Positions 18,909 through 29,000 are shown, numbered from the stretch's first letter. The stretch is 46,067 nucleotides of DNA from Microseira wollei NIES-4236 (GCF_020521235.1 NZ_BLAY01000075.1:1-46067), one strand, 5' to 3'. The notes: generated from the letters alone by a model not told the origin. Translations and numbers: made by a program.

Positions 18909-18940
18909 TTTCAGATTTTAGATTTCAGATTTCAGATTTG
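18909..18940. repeat. CAGATTT short tandem repeat
   Basis: Four units of CAGATTT/TAGATTT lie directly after the GGDEF gene and before the ligase-like gene. They belong to the dispersed heptad repeats of this genome. Confidence 0.75.
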
Positions 18941-18960
18941 CTAAAAGGATAAAATCAACC

Positions 18961-20736
18961 ATGAGAAAAGAACAAAGTAAACGCGCAGTTGCAGCTTTTC
19001 AAGACTTCCTCAATACGCCCCTCGATCTGCGCCTAAATCAATATCAAAATGACTCTCCCCAAGCAGCTGTATTGTCTTTATTTCGCGATGTGGCGGCGCA
19101 GGTTCCTGCTTACAGAGCTTTTTTAAACGAACGAAATATAGATCCTGCTTCGATTCAAACCTTTGAAGATTTCCAAACACTGCCGTTAATTACCAAAGAA
19201 AATTACTTACAGCGTCATCCGCTGGCAGACTTGTGTCGTGGGGGACAGTTGGAAACCTGCGACATGATAGCTGTTTCTTCTGGTTCCACGGGCAAACCTA
19301 CATTTTGGCCTCGCTTTTTTGCTGATGAACTTCAAATTGCCACCAGGTTTGAACAGATATTTCACGAGAGTTTTTCTGCCGATAATCGCCGCACTCTAGC
19401 TGTAATTTGTTTCACGTTGGGGACTTGGGTAGGTGGGATTTATACGACGAATTGCTGTCGCTATCTTGCGAGTAAAGGCTATTCCATTACGGTAATTGCT
19501 CCCGGTAATAACAAAGAAGAAATATTCCGGGTTGTTCAAGAACTCGGTACGGCGTTTGAGCAAGTTGTATTGTTGGGTTATCCGCCCTTTATTAAGGATG
19601 TCATCGATACGGGCAAGGCGCGGGGTGTAGAGTGGCAAAAATATAATATTAAAATGGTGTTTGCCGGAGAAGTTTTTAGCGAGGAATGGCGCAGTTTGGT
19701 GGGGGAAAGAGTCGGTTCAATTCATCCTTGTTACGACTCCGCCTCCCTGTATGGAACCGCCGATGCAGGAGTTTTGGGTAACGAAACGCCGCTGAGTATT
19801 TGCATTCGCCGCTTTCTAGCAGAAAATCCCGATGCTTCCCGTGCTTTGTTCGGAGAATCTCGCCTCCCGACTCTCGTTCAGTATGACCCTTTGAGTCGAT
19901 TTTTTGAAGTTAAAGATGGCACTTTATTGTTTTCTGGAGATAACGGCATTCCGTTAATTCGCTATCACATTTCCGATACGGGGGGAATCATTTCTTATGA
20001 GGAAATGCTTAAGTTTTTATCAGAATTGGGCTTCGATCCAGTAGCTGAATTATCTCTTGTGGGGCAGACTTCTAGCTTGCCAGTAGAGGGCGGGCAAGAT
20101 GCCCACCCCACAAGAGAAGAAGATGCCCACCCCACAAGAGAAGAAGATGCCCACCCCACAAGAGAAGAAGATGCCCACCCCACAAGAGAAGAAGATGCCC
20201 ACCCCACAAGAGAAGAAGATGCCCACCCCACAAGACAAGAAGATGCCCACCCCACAAGAGAAGAAGATGCCCACCCCACAAGACAAGAAGATGCCCACCC
20301 CACAAGACAAGAAGATGCCCACCCCACAAGAGATATCAGAGGAATTCATCAATTACCTTTCGCCTATGTTTTTGGCAGGTCTAATTTTACAGTTTCTTAT
20401 TTCGGCGCGAATATTTACCCAGAAAATGTGACCGTGGGATTAGAACAACCTGCAATTAAAGAATGGGTGACGGGTAAGTTTGTGCTGCAAGTTAAGGAAA
20501 ATGCGGATAAAAATCGGTTTTTATCCGTTGTAGTGGAATTAGCACCGGGGGTGGAAGAAAGTGAGGAAAAAACGGAAGCGATCGCATCCTCCATTCTCTC
20601 CCAATTACGCCGCCTCAACAGCGAGTTTGCCAACTACGTCCCCCCAGAATATCAAACACCCCAAATCACACTTACCCCCACCGGCGATCCAGAATATTTC
20701 CCCATTGGCGTCAAACACCGCTATACCCGCAAATAA
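18961..20736 (+). CDS. Phenylacetate-CoA-ligase-like AMP-binding protein with internal repeat
   Basis: A 591-residue adenylate-forming enzyme of the phenylacetate-CoA ligase/coenzyme F390 synthetase-like group, which activates a carboxylic acid with ATP. The nucleotide-binding loop AVSSGSTGKPTFWPR is at about 104-118. Further core blocks are SASLYGTADAG and, after the insert, FGRSNFTVSYFGANIYPENV. The substrate is unknown. About residues 367-459 are foreign to the family: a palindromic segment (VGQTSSLPVEGGQ) then ten DAHPTREE-type octapeptides from a 24-bp tandem repeat. Without these the length is near 500 residues, usual for the family. The frame is kept throughout, so the gene may still work; the insert falls between strands in the C-terminal third. 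An AAAGGA sequence precedes the ATG. Confidence 0.85.
   Translation: MRKEQSKRAVAAFQDFLNTPLDLRLNQYQNDSPQAAVLSLFRDVAAQVPAYRAFLNERNIDPASIQTFEDFQTLPLITKENYLQRHPLADLCRGGQLETCDMIAVSSGSTGKPTFWPRFFADELQIATRFEQIFHESFSADNRRTLAVICFTLGTWVGGIYTTNCCRYLASKGYSITVIAPGNNKEEIFRVVQELGTAFEQVVLLGYPPFIKDVIDTGKARGVEWQKYNIKMVFAGEVFSEEWRSLVGERVGSIHPCYDSASLYGTADAGVLGNETPLSICIRRFLAENPDASRALFGESRLPTLVQYDPLSRFFEVKDGTLLFSGDNGIPLIRYHISDTGGIISYEEMLKFLSELGFDPVAELSLVGQTSSLPVEGGQDAHPTREEDAHPTREEDAHPTREEDAHPTREEDAHPTREEDAHPTRQEDAHPTREEDAHPTRQEDAHPTRQEDAHPTRDIRGIHQLPFAYVFGRSNFTVSYFGANIYPENVTVGLEQPAIKEWVTGKFVLQVKENADKNRFLSVVVELAPGVEESEEKTEAIASSILSQLRRLNSEFANYVPPEYQTPQITLTPTGDPEYFPIGVKHRYTRK
20056..20333. repeat. In-frame palindrome plus ten 24-bp tandem repeats
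   Basis: CTTGTGGGG (20056-20064) and CCCCACAAG (20106-20114) bound a dispersed-type palindrome. Its right arm then repeats as a 24-bp unit ten times (20098-20333), differing mainly by GAGAAG or GACAAG. Every unit is a multiple of three, so several frames on both strands stay open; only the ligase frame is meaningful. Confidence 0.92.
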
Positions 20737-20772
20737 TAGCAGGTGAGCAGAGGGACCCAGGGGCAAAGGAGG

Positions 20773-20812
20773 ATTAGCAATTACCAATTAGCAATTAGCA
20801 ATTAGCAATTCC
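20773..20812. repeat. TTAGCAA short tandem repeat
   Basis: Units of TTAGCAA and ATTACCA fill the gap between the convergent ligase-like and HxlR genes. Confidence 0.8.
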
Positions 20813-21133
20813 CTATTCCCTCTCCCCCCATTCGTGCATCGCCTCAATAATCGGTTTCAAACTTTCTCCTAAAGGCGTTAAAGAATACTCGACTTTCGGC
20901 GGAATTTGCGGATAAACCTGGCGATGGATAATTCCATCGTCCTCCATTTCCCGCAGTTGCTGCGTCAGCATCTTCTGGGTAATTCCCTCCAAAGCGCGTT
21001 GCAGTTCACCAAACCGTTTGACTCCGGTAAACAGTTCCCGCAGAATCAAAAGCTTCCAGCGTCCGCTAATCGCTTTTAAGGTATTTTCCGCCGGACAAGT
21101 CTTTCTTTGGTAATTCTCGCTTCTGGCTTCCAT
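20813..21133 (-). CDS. HxlR family transcriptional regulator
   Basis: A 106-residue winged-helix regulator of the HxlR/MarR-like type. Visible hallmarks are the N-terminal Cys in KTCPAENTL, the helix [19 protein letters not shown], the recognition region [17 protein letters not shown] and the wing [17 protein letters not shown]. Family members such as HypR and YodB often sense electrophiles or redox state through that conserved cysteine. It is divergent from the CDGSH and pirin genes, and a palindrome lies 37 bp upstream of its start, so it probably regulates itself and that pair. This is inferred from position. Confidence 0.92.
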   Translation of the reverse strand: MEARSENYQRKTCPAENTLKAISGRWKLLILRELFTGVKRFGELQRALEGITQKMLTQQLREMEDDGIIHRQVYPQIPPKVEYSLTPLGESLKPIIEAMHEWGERE

Positions 21134-21169
21134 GTTGAATCCAGTATCTTTTTAGTAACTATCTTACTA

Positions 21170-21185
21170 TAAAGTGCGTACTTTA
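21170..21185. promoter_or_regulatory. Candidate HxlR operator palindrome
   Basis: TAAAGT-GCGT-ACTTTA is a perfect inverted repeat with a 4-bp centre in the 121-bp divergent gap. A nearby TTACTATAAAG could also serve as a -10 region. Operator function is inferred from position and symmetry. Confidence 0.5.
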
Positions 21186-21254
21186 CATCATAATTTAAAG
21201 CCTTTAAATTAGAAATATACAAAACAACTGAGATTCCAGAAACAGGAGAACACC

Positions 21255-21506
21255 ATGAGCGAACCTTTTATTGCCGATAAAAAACCTGCCGGACTCGAGC
21301 TGGAACCCGGAACTTACTACTGGTGTAGCTGCGGACAATCTAAAAACCAACCTTACTGCGATGGTTCCCATAAAGGCAGCGAATTTGTGCCATTAAAGTT
21401 TACAATCGAAGAGAAAAAGCGGGTGGCGTTATGCCAGTGTAAATACACCAAAAATCAACCATTTTGTGATGGAGCGCACAGCAAATTGCTAATGGCTAAT
21501 GGCTAA
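21255..21506 (+). CDS. Tandem CDGSH iron-sulfur domain protein
   Basis: An 83-residue protein with two CDGSH zinc-finger-like motifs that each bind a [2Fe-2S] cluster through three Cys and one His: CSCGQSKNQPYCDGSH at about 29-44 and CQCKYTKNQPFCDGAH at about 60-75. Such proteins act in redox sensing or cluster and electron transfer. A good Shine-Dalgarno (AGGAG) lies 8 bp before the ATG. The last few codons (LLMANG) run into a GGCTAAT tandem repeat, so the natural C terminus may have been replaced. It is followed by a pirin gene and divergent from an HxlR regulator. Confidence 0.92.
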   Translation: MSEPFIADKKPAGLELEPGTYYWCSCGQSKNQPYCDGSHKGSEFVPLKFTIEEKKRVALCQCKYTKNQPFCDGAHSKLLMANG

Positions 21507-21652
21507 TGGCTAATGGCTAATGGCTAATGGCTAATGGTTAATGGCTAATGGTTAATGGCTAATTTTATCAGCCAAATATTCCCATGATCAATTAGCAATC
21601 AGCAATTAGCAATCAGCAATCAGCAATTAGCAATCAGCAATTAGCAATTAAC
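21485..21652. repeat. GGCTAAT and TTAGCAATCAGCA tandem repeats
   Basis: Two blocks: about ten heptads of GGCTAAT/GGTTAAT (21488-21560), then AGCAATTAGCAATC-type units (21588-21650). The two blocks are partly complementary and could pair. They separate the CDGSH and pirin genes and supply the last codons of the former. Confidence 0.88.
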
Positions 21653-21670
21653 TTGGTTTAGGAGCAGAAA

Positions 21671-22369
21671 ATGCTGACAATTCGTAAATCAGAAGAACGC
21701 GGACATGCGAGTCACGGTTGGCTGAATTCTTACCATACATTTTCGTTTGCCAACTATTACGACCCCGCGCATATGGGATTTAGAACTTTGCGGGTGATTA
21801 ATGAAGACAGAGTCAACCCCAGTAGAGGTTTTGGAGCGCACTCCCACAGGGATATGGAAATTATTTCCTATGTGCTAGAAGGTGCGCTAGAGCATAAAGA
21901 TAGCATGGGTAATAGTTCCATAATTCGCCCTGGTGAAGTGCAAATTATGAGTGCTGGTACTGGGGTTACTCACAGCGAATATAACCATTCTGACAGCGAT
22001 TTGGTACATTTTATGCAAATTTGGATTCTGCCCAATCAAACTGGTTTAAAGCCTAGTTACGAGCAGAAAATGTTTGCTGATGCAGAAAAGCAAGGTCAGT
22101 TACGCTTGATTGTTTCGCCAGATGGTCGAGATGGTTCTGTGACGATTCATCAAGATGTTAATATTTTCGCAACCTTGCTCGATCCAGAACAGCAATTAGA
22201 CTACCAAATTAGACCCGAACGTTATGCTTGGGTGCAGGTAGCAAGAGGTAGCGTCATGCTGAATGACCGTTTGCTGAAACAAGGCGATGGTGCAGCAGTT
22301 AGCGACGCGAATTCTCTGACACTGCTTGGTCAGGAAAGATCGGAAGTATTGGTATTCGAGCTGGAATGA
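21671..22369 (+). CDS. Pirin family protein (YhhW-like)
   Basis: A 232-residue bicupin of the pirin/YhhW group, some of whose members have quercetin 2,3-dioxygenase activity. The N-terminal cupin carries the metal-binding signature GFGAHSHRDMEIISYVLEG, and the second conserved block SAGTGVTHSEYNH supplies further ligands. The N terminus (MLTIRKSEERGHASHGWL) is also typical. The C-terminal cupin is more degenerate, as usual. A Shine-Dalgarno TAGGAG precedes the ATG. Placement after a CDGSH gene and opposite HxlR suggests a role in redox or electrophile stress, but the substrate is unknown. Confidence 0.93.
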   Translation: MLTIRKSEERGHASHGWLNSYHTFSFANYYDPAHMGFRTLRVINEDRVNPSRGFGAHSHRDMEIISYVLEGALEHKDSMGNSSIIRPGEVQIMSAGTGVTHSEYNHSDSDLVHFMQIWILPNQTGLKPSYEQKMFADAEKQGQLRLIVSPDGRDGSVTIHQDVNIFATLLDPEQQLDYQIRPERYAWVQVARGSVMLNDRLLKQGDGAAVSDANSLTLLGQERSEVLVFELE

Positions 22370-22377
22370 GTGATACC

Positions 22378-22410
22378 AGAAACCCGGTTTTTCTAAAAAA
22401 CCGGGTTTCT
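22378..22410. terminator. Bidirectional intrinsic terminator
   Basis: AGAAACCCGGTTTTT (22378-22392) pairs over 15 bp with AAAAACCGGGTTTCT (22396-22410) around a 3-nt loop. T/A runs on both sides of the stem suit termination in both directions, between the convergent pirin and histidine kinase genes. Confidence 0.8.
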
Positions 22411-25400
22411 AACAAGCTTTCAGCGGAATTTTAATCTCAAATTCCGCTCCTTTTCCAGGTGAAGAAATACACTGCAACGAACCTTTGTGTCGTGAGGTGA
22501 TAATCTGATAGCTAATAGATAAACCCATTCCAGTTCCTTTACCAACGGGTTTGGTTGTAAAGAAAGGGTCAAACAATTTTTGCTTGACACTTTCTGCCAT
22601 TCCCGGTCCATTATCGGCAATGCGAATGATTGCCCAATTATCTTTTAGTTTCGTGGAAATACGAATTGTTGGTAATTGGTAATTGGTATTTTCTTTTCCA
22701 TGACCCTCGTTCCCTGGATCCGCCTGGGAATGCCATGACCTATTACCCTGTTCTAAAGCATCAATTGCATTACTCAAAATATTCATAAAAACTTGATTGA
22801 GTTGTCGGGCATAACATTCGAATAAGGGGAGATTACCGTATTCTTTAATTATCTCAATCCCAGGACGATGCGGTTGGGCTTTGAGCCGATGTTGCAACAG
22901 CATCAAAGTGCTATCTAACCCCTCGTGAATATCAACGGCTTTAAGCTCAGATTCATCTATGCGGGAGAAGTTGCGTAGGGAAGCAACAATTTTCTCGATG
23001 CGTTCTGCTCCCACTTTCATAGAATAAAATAATTTGGGCAAGTCTTCCATGAGAAAATTAAGCTCGATTGCTTCGGCTTGTTTTTGAATCTGTGGAACGG
23101 GATTGGGATAGTATTTCTGGTAAAGCCCGATGAGGGAAAACAGATCGGTAATGTAGTCTTTGGCGTGGGTGAGGTTGCCGTAGATAAAGCTAACCGGGTT
23201 GTTGATTTCGTGGGCAACTCCGGCGACGATTTGACCCAAACTAGACATTTTTTCGCTTTGCAGCAGTTGGGATTGAGTGCGTTGAAGTTCTTGTAAAGTT
23301 TGCTGTAAATCTCGTGCTTTTTGTTTGAGTTGTTGCTCGCTGTTTTGCAGAGCAGCTTCGGCAATTTTGCGCTCGCTGATATCGCGAGCAATCCCCTGAA
23401 AGCCGATAATATTGCCCCCGGCATCTTTGAGGGGCGAGATATTGCACGTCATCCAATACCAACTGCCATCCTTGCGTTTGGCTCGCAGTTCCAGCCCCGC
23501 CTGCTTATCTCCAGTTGCTACAATTCGGTCGAGAAAAGCTTGAGTCGCTGGCAAATCTTCAGAATGCACGAGCGGGATAAATGACCGTCCTAGAAGTTCT
23601 TCTGCGTCGAATCCCGTAATGTCCTTGACCTTAGGGGACAGATAAGTGAAAATGCCATCGATTGAGTGTTCGTAAATTAGGTCATTGGCGTTTTCTACTA
23701 AATGGCGGAACTTCATCTCGCTTTCGGCTAATGCAGCAATGGCGGCTTTGCGATCGCTCACATCCCGCGCAATGGCATAAATCAGGCCATCTTGCAGATA
23801 CGGTGCGGCTTTCCAAGACAGCCACTTGTAAGCACCATCCTTGCAGCGCCAGCGGTTTTCAAAGTTAACCACCATCGCACCCGCGATAATTTTATCGAAT
23901 TGCTTGAGGGTTTTTTCTATATCGTCGGGATGGACAAAATTAATAAAAGGTGCGGCTAAGATTTCCGCCATCGTGTATCCTAATGCGGTTTCAAACGCTG
24001 GATTTGCTTGCTTAAAGTAGCCATCCATATCGCAGATACACATCATATCGAGGGAAATATTGAAGAAGCGATCTCGTTCGATTTCAGCAGTCTTGCGCTT
24101 TGTAATATCGCTCGCGGTTCCAGTTGCGCCTATAACATTTCCCGCTTCGTCGCGCAGCACCATTGCATTAAATGCCAGGTGGATCGAGTTACCATTTTTA
24201 GCCATGTGGGTCGTCTCGTATTGTAAGAAAGATTCCCCTGCTAAAACGCGCTGATAAGTCTCCAGATCTTTTTGCCATTCTTCGGGTGCGATGAAATCTA
24301 CGAATGGACGACCGATCATTTCTTCTGGTGAGTAGCCGTAAATCTGTCTAGCTGCCGAGTTGACAAAGGTATACCGCCCCTGCTTATCGGTTGCCCAAAT
24401 CATGTCTTGGGAAGTTTCGACCAAGATGCGATACTTGCGCTCGCTTTCAATTAAGGCGGTTTCAACTTGTTTGCGATCGCTAATATCCCGGACAATACCC
24501 TGAAGCCCGACAATATTACCATCAGCATCTTTGATTGCCGAATTGTTGGCAGTCATCCAACACCAACTACCATCTTTACGTTGAGCGCGAAATTCAAATC
24601 CAGCTTGCTTTTGTCCGGTTTTAATCATGCCTTTGACAAAGTCAATACAAGCCTCCCGATCCTGCGGATGGATAAAGGGTACGAAGGATTTTCCGATCAT
24701 TTCTTCCATTTCATATCCTAATATCTCGGTGACGTTGGGAGAGATATAGGTGAACTTTCCATCGGGTGCAAGCGAGTGGATGATATCGCTCGCATCTTCG
24801 ACAAAGCGGCGGAATTTTGCCTCGCTTTCCGCTAAAGCTGCTTCTGCTTGTTTGTGAAAGGTGATGTCGCGGGATACGCCCACGGTCATAATTACCTCAC
24901 CTTTATTGTTGCGGATGGGGGATTTGACCGTACTGAACAGGCGCACTTCGCCGTCGTGGCGCGTCACGGGTTCGGCAGGAATTGCTAAAATTTCTCCGGT
25001 TTCAAATACATAGGCATCGTCTTTGATGTATTGGAGAGTATAATCCGGCTCGTTAAATGGAGCATCAACGATATCTTGGAGTTGCTCGTTGGTCATGCCG
25101 TAATAATCGCGGAATGCTTTGTTAGCCCAGAAGATTTTAGATTTTGGCGCTTTGACCAACACCATATCGGCGATGGAGTCAAGTATTTGTTGATACATTT
25201 TCTCGCGCTCGCGCGCCCCGGCAAGGGAGGCGCGTAATTTTTGTTCGGCGCGGGTACGATCGCAAACCTCTTGGCGCAATTTTGTCACCATTTGCCGTAA
25301 CTCAGTCGTGGGTTGCTCTACCTTATTTTCTAGTTCCGCAGCGGTTTCTAGAGTTGATTGCTGCTGCAATTGCACGATCAACCCCGCATCCAGGGAGGCG

Positions 25401-25531
25401 CGAATTTTACTAACCAAGGTCATGAGTACTTCTTGCCGTTTCAGCCCTTGTTGGCACTTTACCGCTATTTCTAACTCAGCAAAGTGCTGGCTTAAGGTTG
25501 TCCACTGTTGGTGCAGCAATTGGTCGGACAT
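22409..25531 (-). CDS. Multi-PAS sensor histidine kinase (five PAS domains)
   Basis: A 1040-residue kinase with no membrane helix that I can see, so probably cytoplasmic. After an N-terminal coiled coil (about 1-110) come five PAS/PAC modules, each ending in a DISDRK-like linker, a second coiled coil (LQQTLQELQRTQSQLLQSEK) and a HisKA-type core with His774 in VAGVAHEINNPVSF. The ATPase domain has the N-box NQVFMNILSNAIDAL, IADNGPGM and GKGTGMGLSISY. Residues about 930-953 (WHSQADPGNEG and nearby NYQLP) are repeat DNA translated in frame between the N-box and G1-box. There is no receiver domain, and no partner regulator is adjacent. It is a close paralogue of the kinase at 26006-29395. Confidence 0.93.
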   Translation of the reverse strand: MSDQLLHQQWTTLSQHFAELEIAVKCQQGLKRQEVLMTLVSKIRASLDAGLIVQLQQQSTLETAAELENKVEQPTTELRQMVTKLRQEVCDRTRAEQKLRASLAGAREREKMYQQILDSIADMVLVKAPKSKIFWANKAFRDYYGMTNEQLQDIVDAPFNEPDYTLQYIKDDAYVFETGEILAIPAEPVTRHDGEVRLFSTVKSPIRNNKGEVIMTVGVSRDITFHKQAEAALAESEAKFRRFVEDASDIIHSLAPDGKFTYISPNVTEILGYEMEEMIGKSFVPFIHPQDREACIDFVKGMIKTGQKQAGFEFRAQRKDGSWCWMTANNSAIKDADGNIVGLQGIVRDISDRKQVETALIESERKYRILVETSQDMIWATDKQGRYTFVNSAARQIYGYSPEEMIGRPFVDFIAPEEWQKDLETYQRVLAGESFLQYETTHMAKNGNSIHLAFNAMVLRDEAGNVIGATGTASDITKRKTAEIERDRFFNISLDMMCICDMDGYFKQANPAFETALGYTMAEILAAPFINFVHPDDIEKTLKQFDKIIAGAMVVNFENRWRCKDGAYKWLSWKAAPYLQDGLIYAIARDVSDRKAAIAALAESEMKFRHLVENANDLIYEHSIDGIFTYLSPKVKDITGFDAEELLGRSFIPLVHSEDLPATQAFLDRIVATGDKQAGLELRAKRKDGSWYWMTCNISPLKDAGGNIIGFQGIARDISERKIAEAALQNSEQQLKQKARDLQQTLQELQRTQSQLLQSEKMSSLGQIVAGVAHEINNPVSFIYGNLTHAKDYITDLFSLIGLYQKYYPNPVPQIQKQAEAIELNFLMEDLPKLFYSMKVGAERIEKIVASLRNFSRIDESELKAVDIHEGLDSTLMLLQHRLKAQPHRPGIEIIKEYGNLPLFECYARQLNQVFMNILSNAIDALEQGNRSWHSQADPGNEGHGKENTNYQLPTIRISTKLKDNWAIIRIADNGPGMAESVKQKLFDPFFTTKPVGKGTGMGLSISYQIITSRHKGSLQCISSPGKGAEFEIKIPLKAC
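22671..22740. repeat. In-frame repeat insert in a kinase ATPase domain (copy A)
   Basis: TTGGTAATTGGTAATTGG units plus the CCTCGTTCCC...CCTGGGAATG hairpin (22705-22734) sit inside the coding sequence. Both are dispersed repeats elsewhere in the window. Confidence 0.88.
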
Positions 25532-26005
25532 AAGTTACTTTTGAGCAAACCCGTGTTTTCACTCTTACCAGTTAATTCCCACCCAGTGCAGATAGGAGTC
25601 ACTGACTGGGTGTGATAGCTGTCATTGCTAACTGTTTGGGTTTGACCAAAGACAGGTTTTGTGCTAAAATATACCTCTTTAATAATGCCCAACTCGCGAT
25701 CAAATGTAACAATTTAGCCAGTAGGGGATGAGTGCATTTGAGCGATCGCTGACCAATAGCTAATTGCTAATTGCTAATTGCTAATTGCTAATTGCTCGTA
25801 ATATCATCTCAGCTTTGGTTGTATATAGTAGGGTCGGGTTTTACGAGAGATATTTGAAGGCTTGCTCCAGGAATAAATAAACCCGCGACCTTAGTGCTTT
25901 AACGATGCAACCGAACATGATATAATATAGCATTTTATAACATTAGCCATTAGCCATTAGCCTCGTTCCCACAGCTCCTGCCTGGGAACGCCATTAGCCG
26001 CCAGT
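25532..26005. other. 474-bp gap between paralogous kinases
   Basis: It contains a tandem CTAATTG block (about 25758-25796), a GCGATCGC site near 25742, a TTAGCCA block (25941-25960) and one copy of the CCTCGTTCCC...GGGAACG hairpin repeat (25961-25992) close to the end of the upstream kinase gene. The promoter of the 22409-25531 kinase should lie here. No gene is apparent. Confidence 0.65.
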
Positions 26006-29000
26006 TTAACAAGTTTTAAGTGGAATTTTAATCTCAAACTCTGCCCCTTTTCCGGGTGAAGAAAAACACTGTAACGACCCTTGATGGCGTGAGGTGATAA
26101 TCTGATAGCTAATCGATAAACCCATGCCAGTTCCTTGACCAACTGGTTTAGTTGTAAAAAAGGGGTCAAATATTCGCTTTTGGACAGTTTCTGTCATGCC
26201 CGACCCATTATCGGCAATGCGAATTACCACCCAATTATTATCTAAGTAGGTACGAATGCGAATGGTTGGTAATTGGTAATCGGGAATTGGTAATTGGTAA
26301 TTGGTATTTTCTTGTTCATCACCCTCGTTCCCTGGATCCGCCTGGGAATGCCATGACGTATTACCCTCTGACAAAGCATCAATTGCATTACTCAAAATAT
26401 TTATAAACACTTGATTGAGTTGTCCGGCATAACATTCGACTAAAGGTAGGTTACCGTATTCTTTGATTATTTCAATAGCCTGACGGTTAGGTTGAGCTTT
26501 CAGCCGATGTGACAAAATCATCAAAGTGCTATCAATACCATCGTGAATGTTAACTGCTTTCATTTCGGCTTCATCCATGCGGGAGAAGTTACGGAGAGAC
26601 AAAACAATTTTCTGGATGCGGTCTGCCCCGAACTTCATGGATTTGAATAATTTGGGCAAATCATCTAACAAAAATTCTAGCTCTATGGCTTTGCTCCATT
26701 CAATAATTTCTGGGTGGGGATTGGCATAGTGTTTCTGGTAAAGTTCGACTAGGGAAATCAGATCTTGGATGTATTCATCGGCATGGGTAAGGTTGCCGTA
26801 GATGAAGCTAGTGGGGTTGTTAATTTCGTGAGCAACTCCGGCAACGAGTTGTCCCAAACCAGACATTTTTTCGCTTTGCACCAGTTGAGCTTGCGTGCGT
26901 TGAAGTTCTCGCAATGTTTGCTCTAACTCGAAGGCTTGTTGCCTTAACTGTCCTTCCGATTCCCGCAAGGCTGCTTCTGCTTGTTTGCGTTCGGTGATGT
27001 CTTCAGTAATTGCTAACAGATATTGGGGGTTACCTTCTGCATCTAAAATCGCTGTTTTCTTGGTGTGTAATATGCGCGATTCTCCGGTGACGGTTTGGAT
27101 GGTTTCTTCAGGGATATCCAGAATTTTCTTGCTTTTGAGAACTTCCCGATCAATGCTAGTGAAAAAGTCGGCTTGTTCTTTGGGGAAAAAGTCATATTCA
27201 TTTTTGCCCAAGGCTTGTTCTGCGGTTAAACCCAGCACCTCTTCTGCGGCTGGATTCCACAAGACAAACCGTAATTCTTCCGCGTCCTTGGCTATCACCC
27301 CAACTGGCAGAGTATTTAAGACGGACTGCAAAAAATTTCGGGTCTGTTGTAATTGGGCTTCTACCTGTTTGCGATCTCTAATATCGCGGATAATAGTAGA
27401 AATAAACTCAACTTCTCCCGTTTCTGACTTGTGTACCATAATCACTTGAGAAACGGGAATTTCTTGCCCATTGCGATGCAAAAGAACAGTTTCACCCGAC
27501 CAAGTTCCCTCTTGCAAGGCAATCGACATTGCCTTTTGCGTTGCTTCTAGTGCGGCGGGTGCAACTAAGCTCATGCAATGAATGGTTGAGATGTCTTCAT
27601 CCAATTCCAACCCCACCATTTTGCGTCCAGCTTGATTGATGTATGTATGATATCCGTTAGCATCAGCAACGCCAACGAAGTCGGTGGTTGCTTCCAGAAT
27701 GGCAACGAGTCTTTGCTGTTCTTTTTCGGCAATTTTGCGGAACCTTCGCGCAGCTTGCTGTTCGCTAATATCGCGCACGATACCCTGAAAACCAACCACA
27801 TTGCCATCGGTGTCTTTAATCGGTGAAGTATTAGCTATCATCGAACACCAACTACCATCTTTCCGTAAGGCGCGAAATTCTAGCCCTGCTTGCTTTTGAC
27901 CAGTTGCTACAATCCGAGCCAAAAAGGCGTAACACCTCGGCAAATCATCCGGATGGATTAGGGGTGCAAACGACTGTCCTAGAAACTCCTGGGTGTCATA
28001 TCCCAAAATATCGGTGAAATTAGGAGCGAGATAAGTGAATAATCCGTCTGTGGTGAAAGAGAAAATCAAATCGTTGGCATTTTCTACAATGCTGCGGAAC
28101 TTGGCTTCACTGGCGGCTAATGCTGCTTCGGCGGCAATGCGATCGCTAATATCCCGCGCCATACCAATCAAACCGATAATGTTTCCTTCCCCATCGCGCC
28201 AAGGACTTTTAGTGGTGAGATACGTCTTTATTTTATCCTTGTACGGTAAAAATTCTTCAATCGTCTCGGACAAGCCTGTATTCATAATTTTCAAGTCATT
28301 TTCTCTCATTTGAAGCGCTGTTGATCTGGGGAATATTTCCGCGTCTTTCTTATTAGTCATTTTCTCTATAGATTTGCCAATAAAATCGGCAAACGCCGAA
28401 TTTATCATCACGTAGCGTCCCTCAATATCTTTAACAAAAACGACATCGGGGGTGCTTTCAATCACCGAGTGCAAGAGGTTATAATTGTGCTGTAGTTGGG
28501 CAAGATCGGCTTTGCGATCGCCTATTTCTCGCCAAACTACATGAAGTATTTGCTTTCCATCTACTGCGATCGCCGTGAGTAAAACTTCTACCCAAAAATC
28601 TTCTCCATCCATGCGGCGATGCACCCACTCAAACCGATGGCTGCCTTTTTGCAATGCCGTTTCAATCATTTCCTCCGCTTTCTCGAATGAACCACGACCA
28701 TCGGGTTGAGTTAACGGCGAAATCTCAGACGGATGCAGGGATAATAACTGCTCTTTATTGGCGCAGCGCATCATTTCAACGGCAGCTTGATTGCAGTCTG
28801 TAAACACTCCCCCATCAAAAATTAAAATGGCATCGGCTGATTTTTCAAACAGTTGTCTCAGTCTTGCTTCTGCTTTTTCCCGTTCCCGAATTTCTTGCTG
28901 TAACCTAGTAACTGTCTGCTGTAATTCGGCAGTGCGTTCAACAACTCTAATTTCTAATTCTTCCTTAGCCTGTTGCAGCGCTAATTCTGCCTGTTTGCGC

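Noticed and set aside
19995-20431. Minus-strand and other-frame proteins across the 24-bp repeat
   Set aside because: They are open only because the unit length is divisible by three; family homology supports the ligase frame alone.
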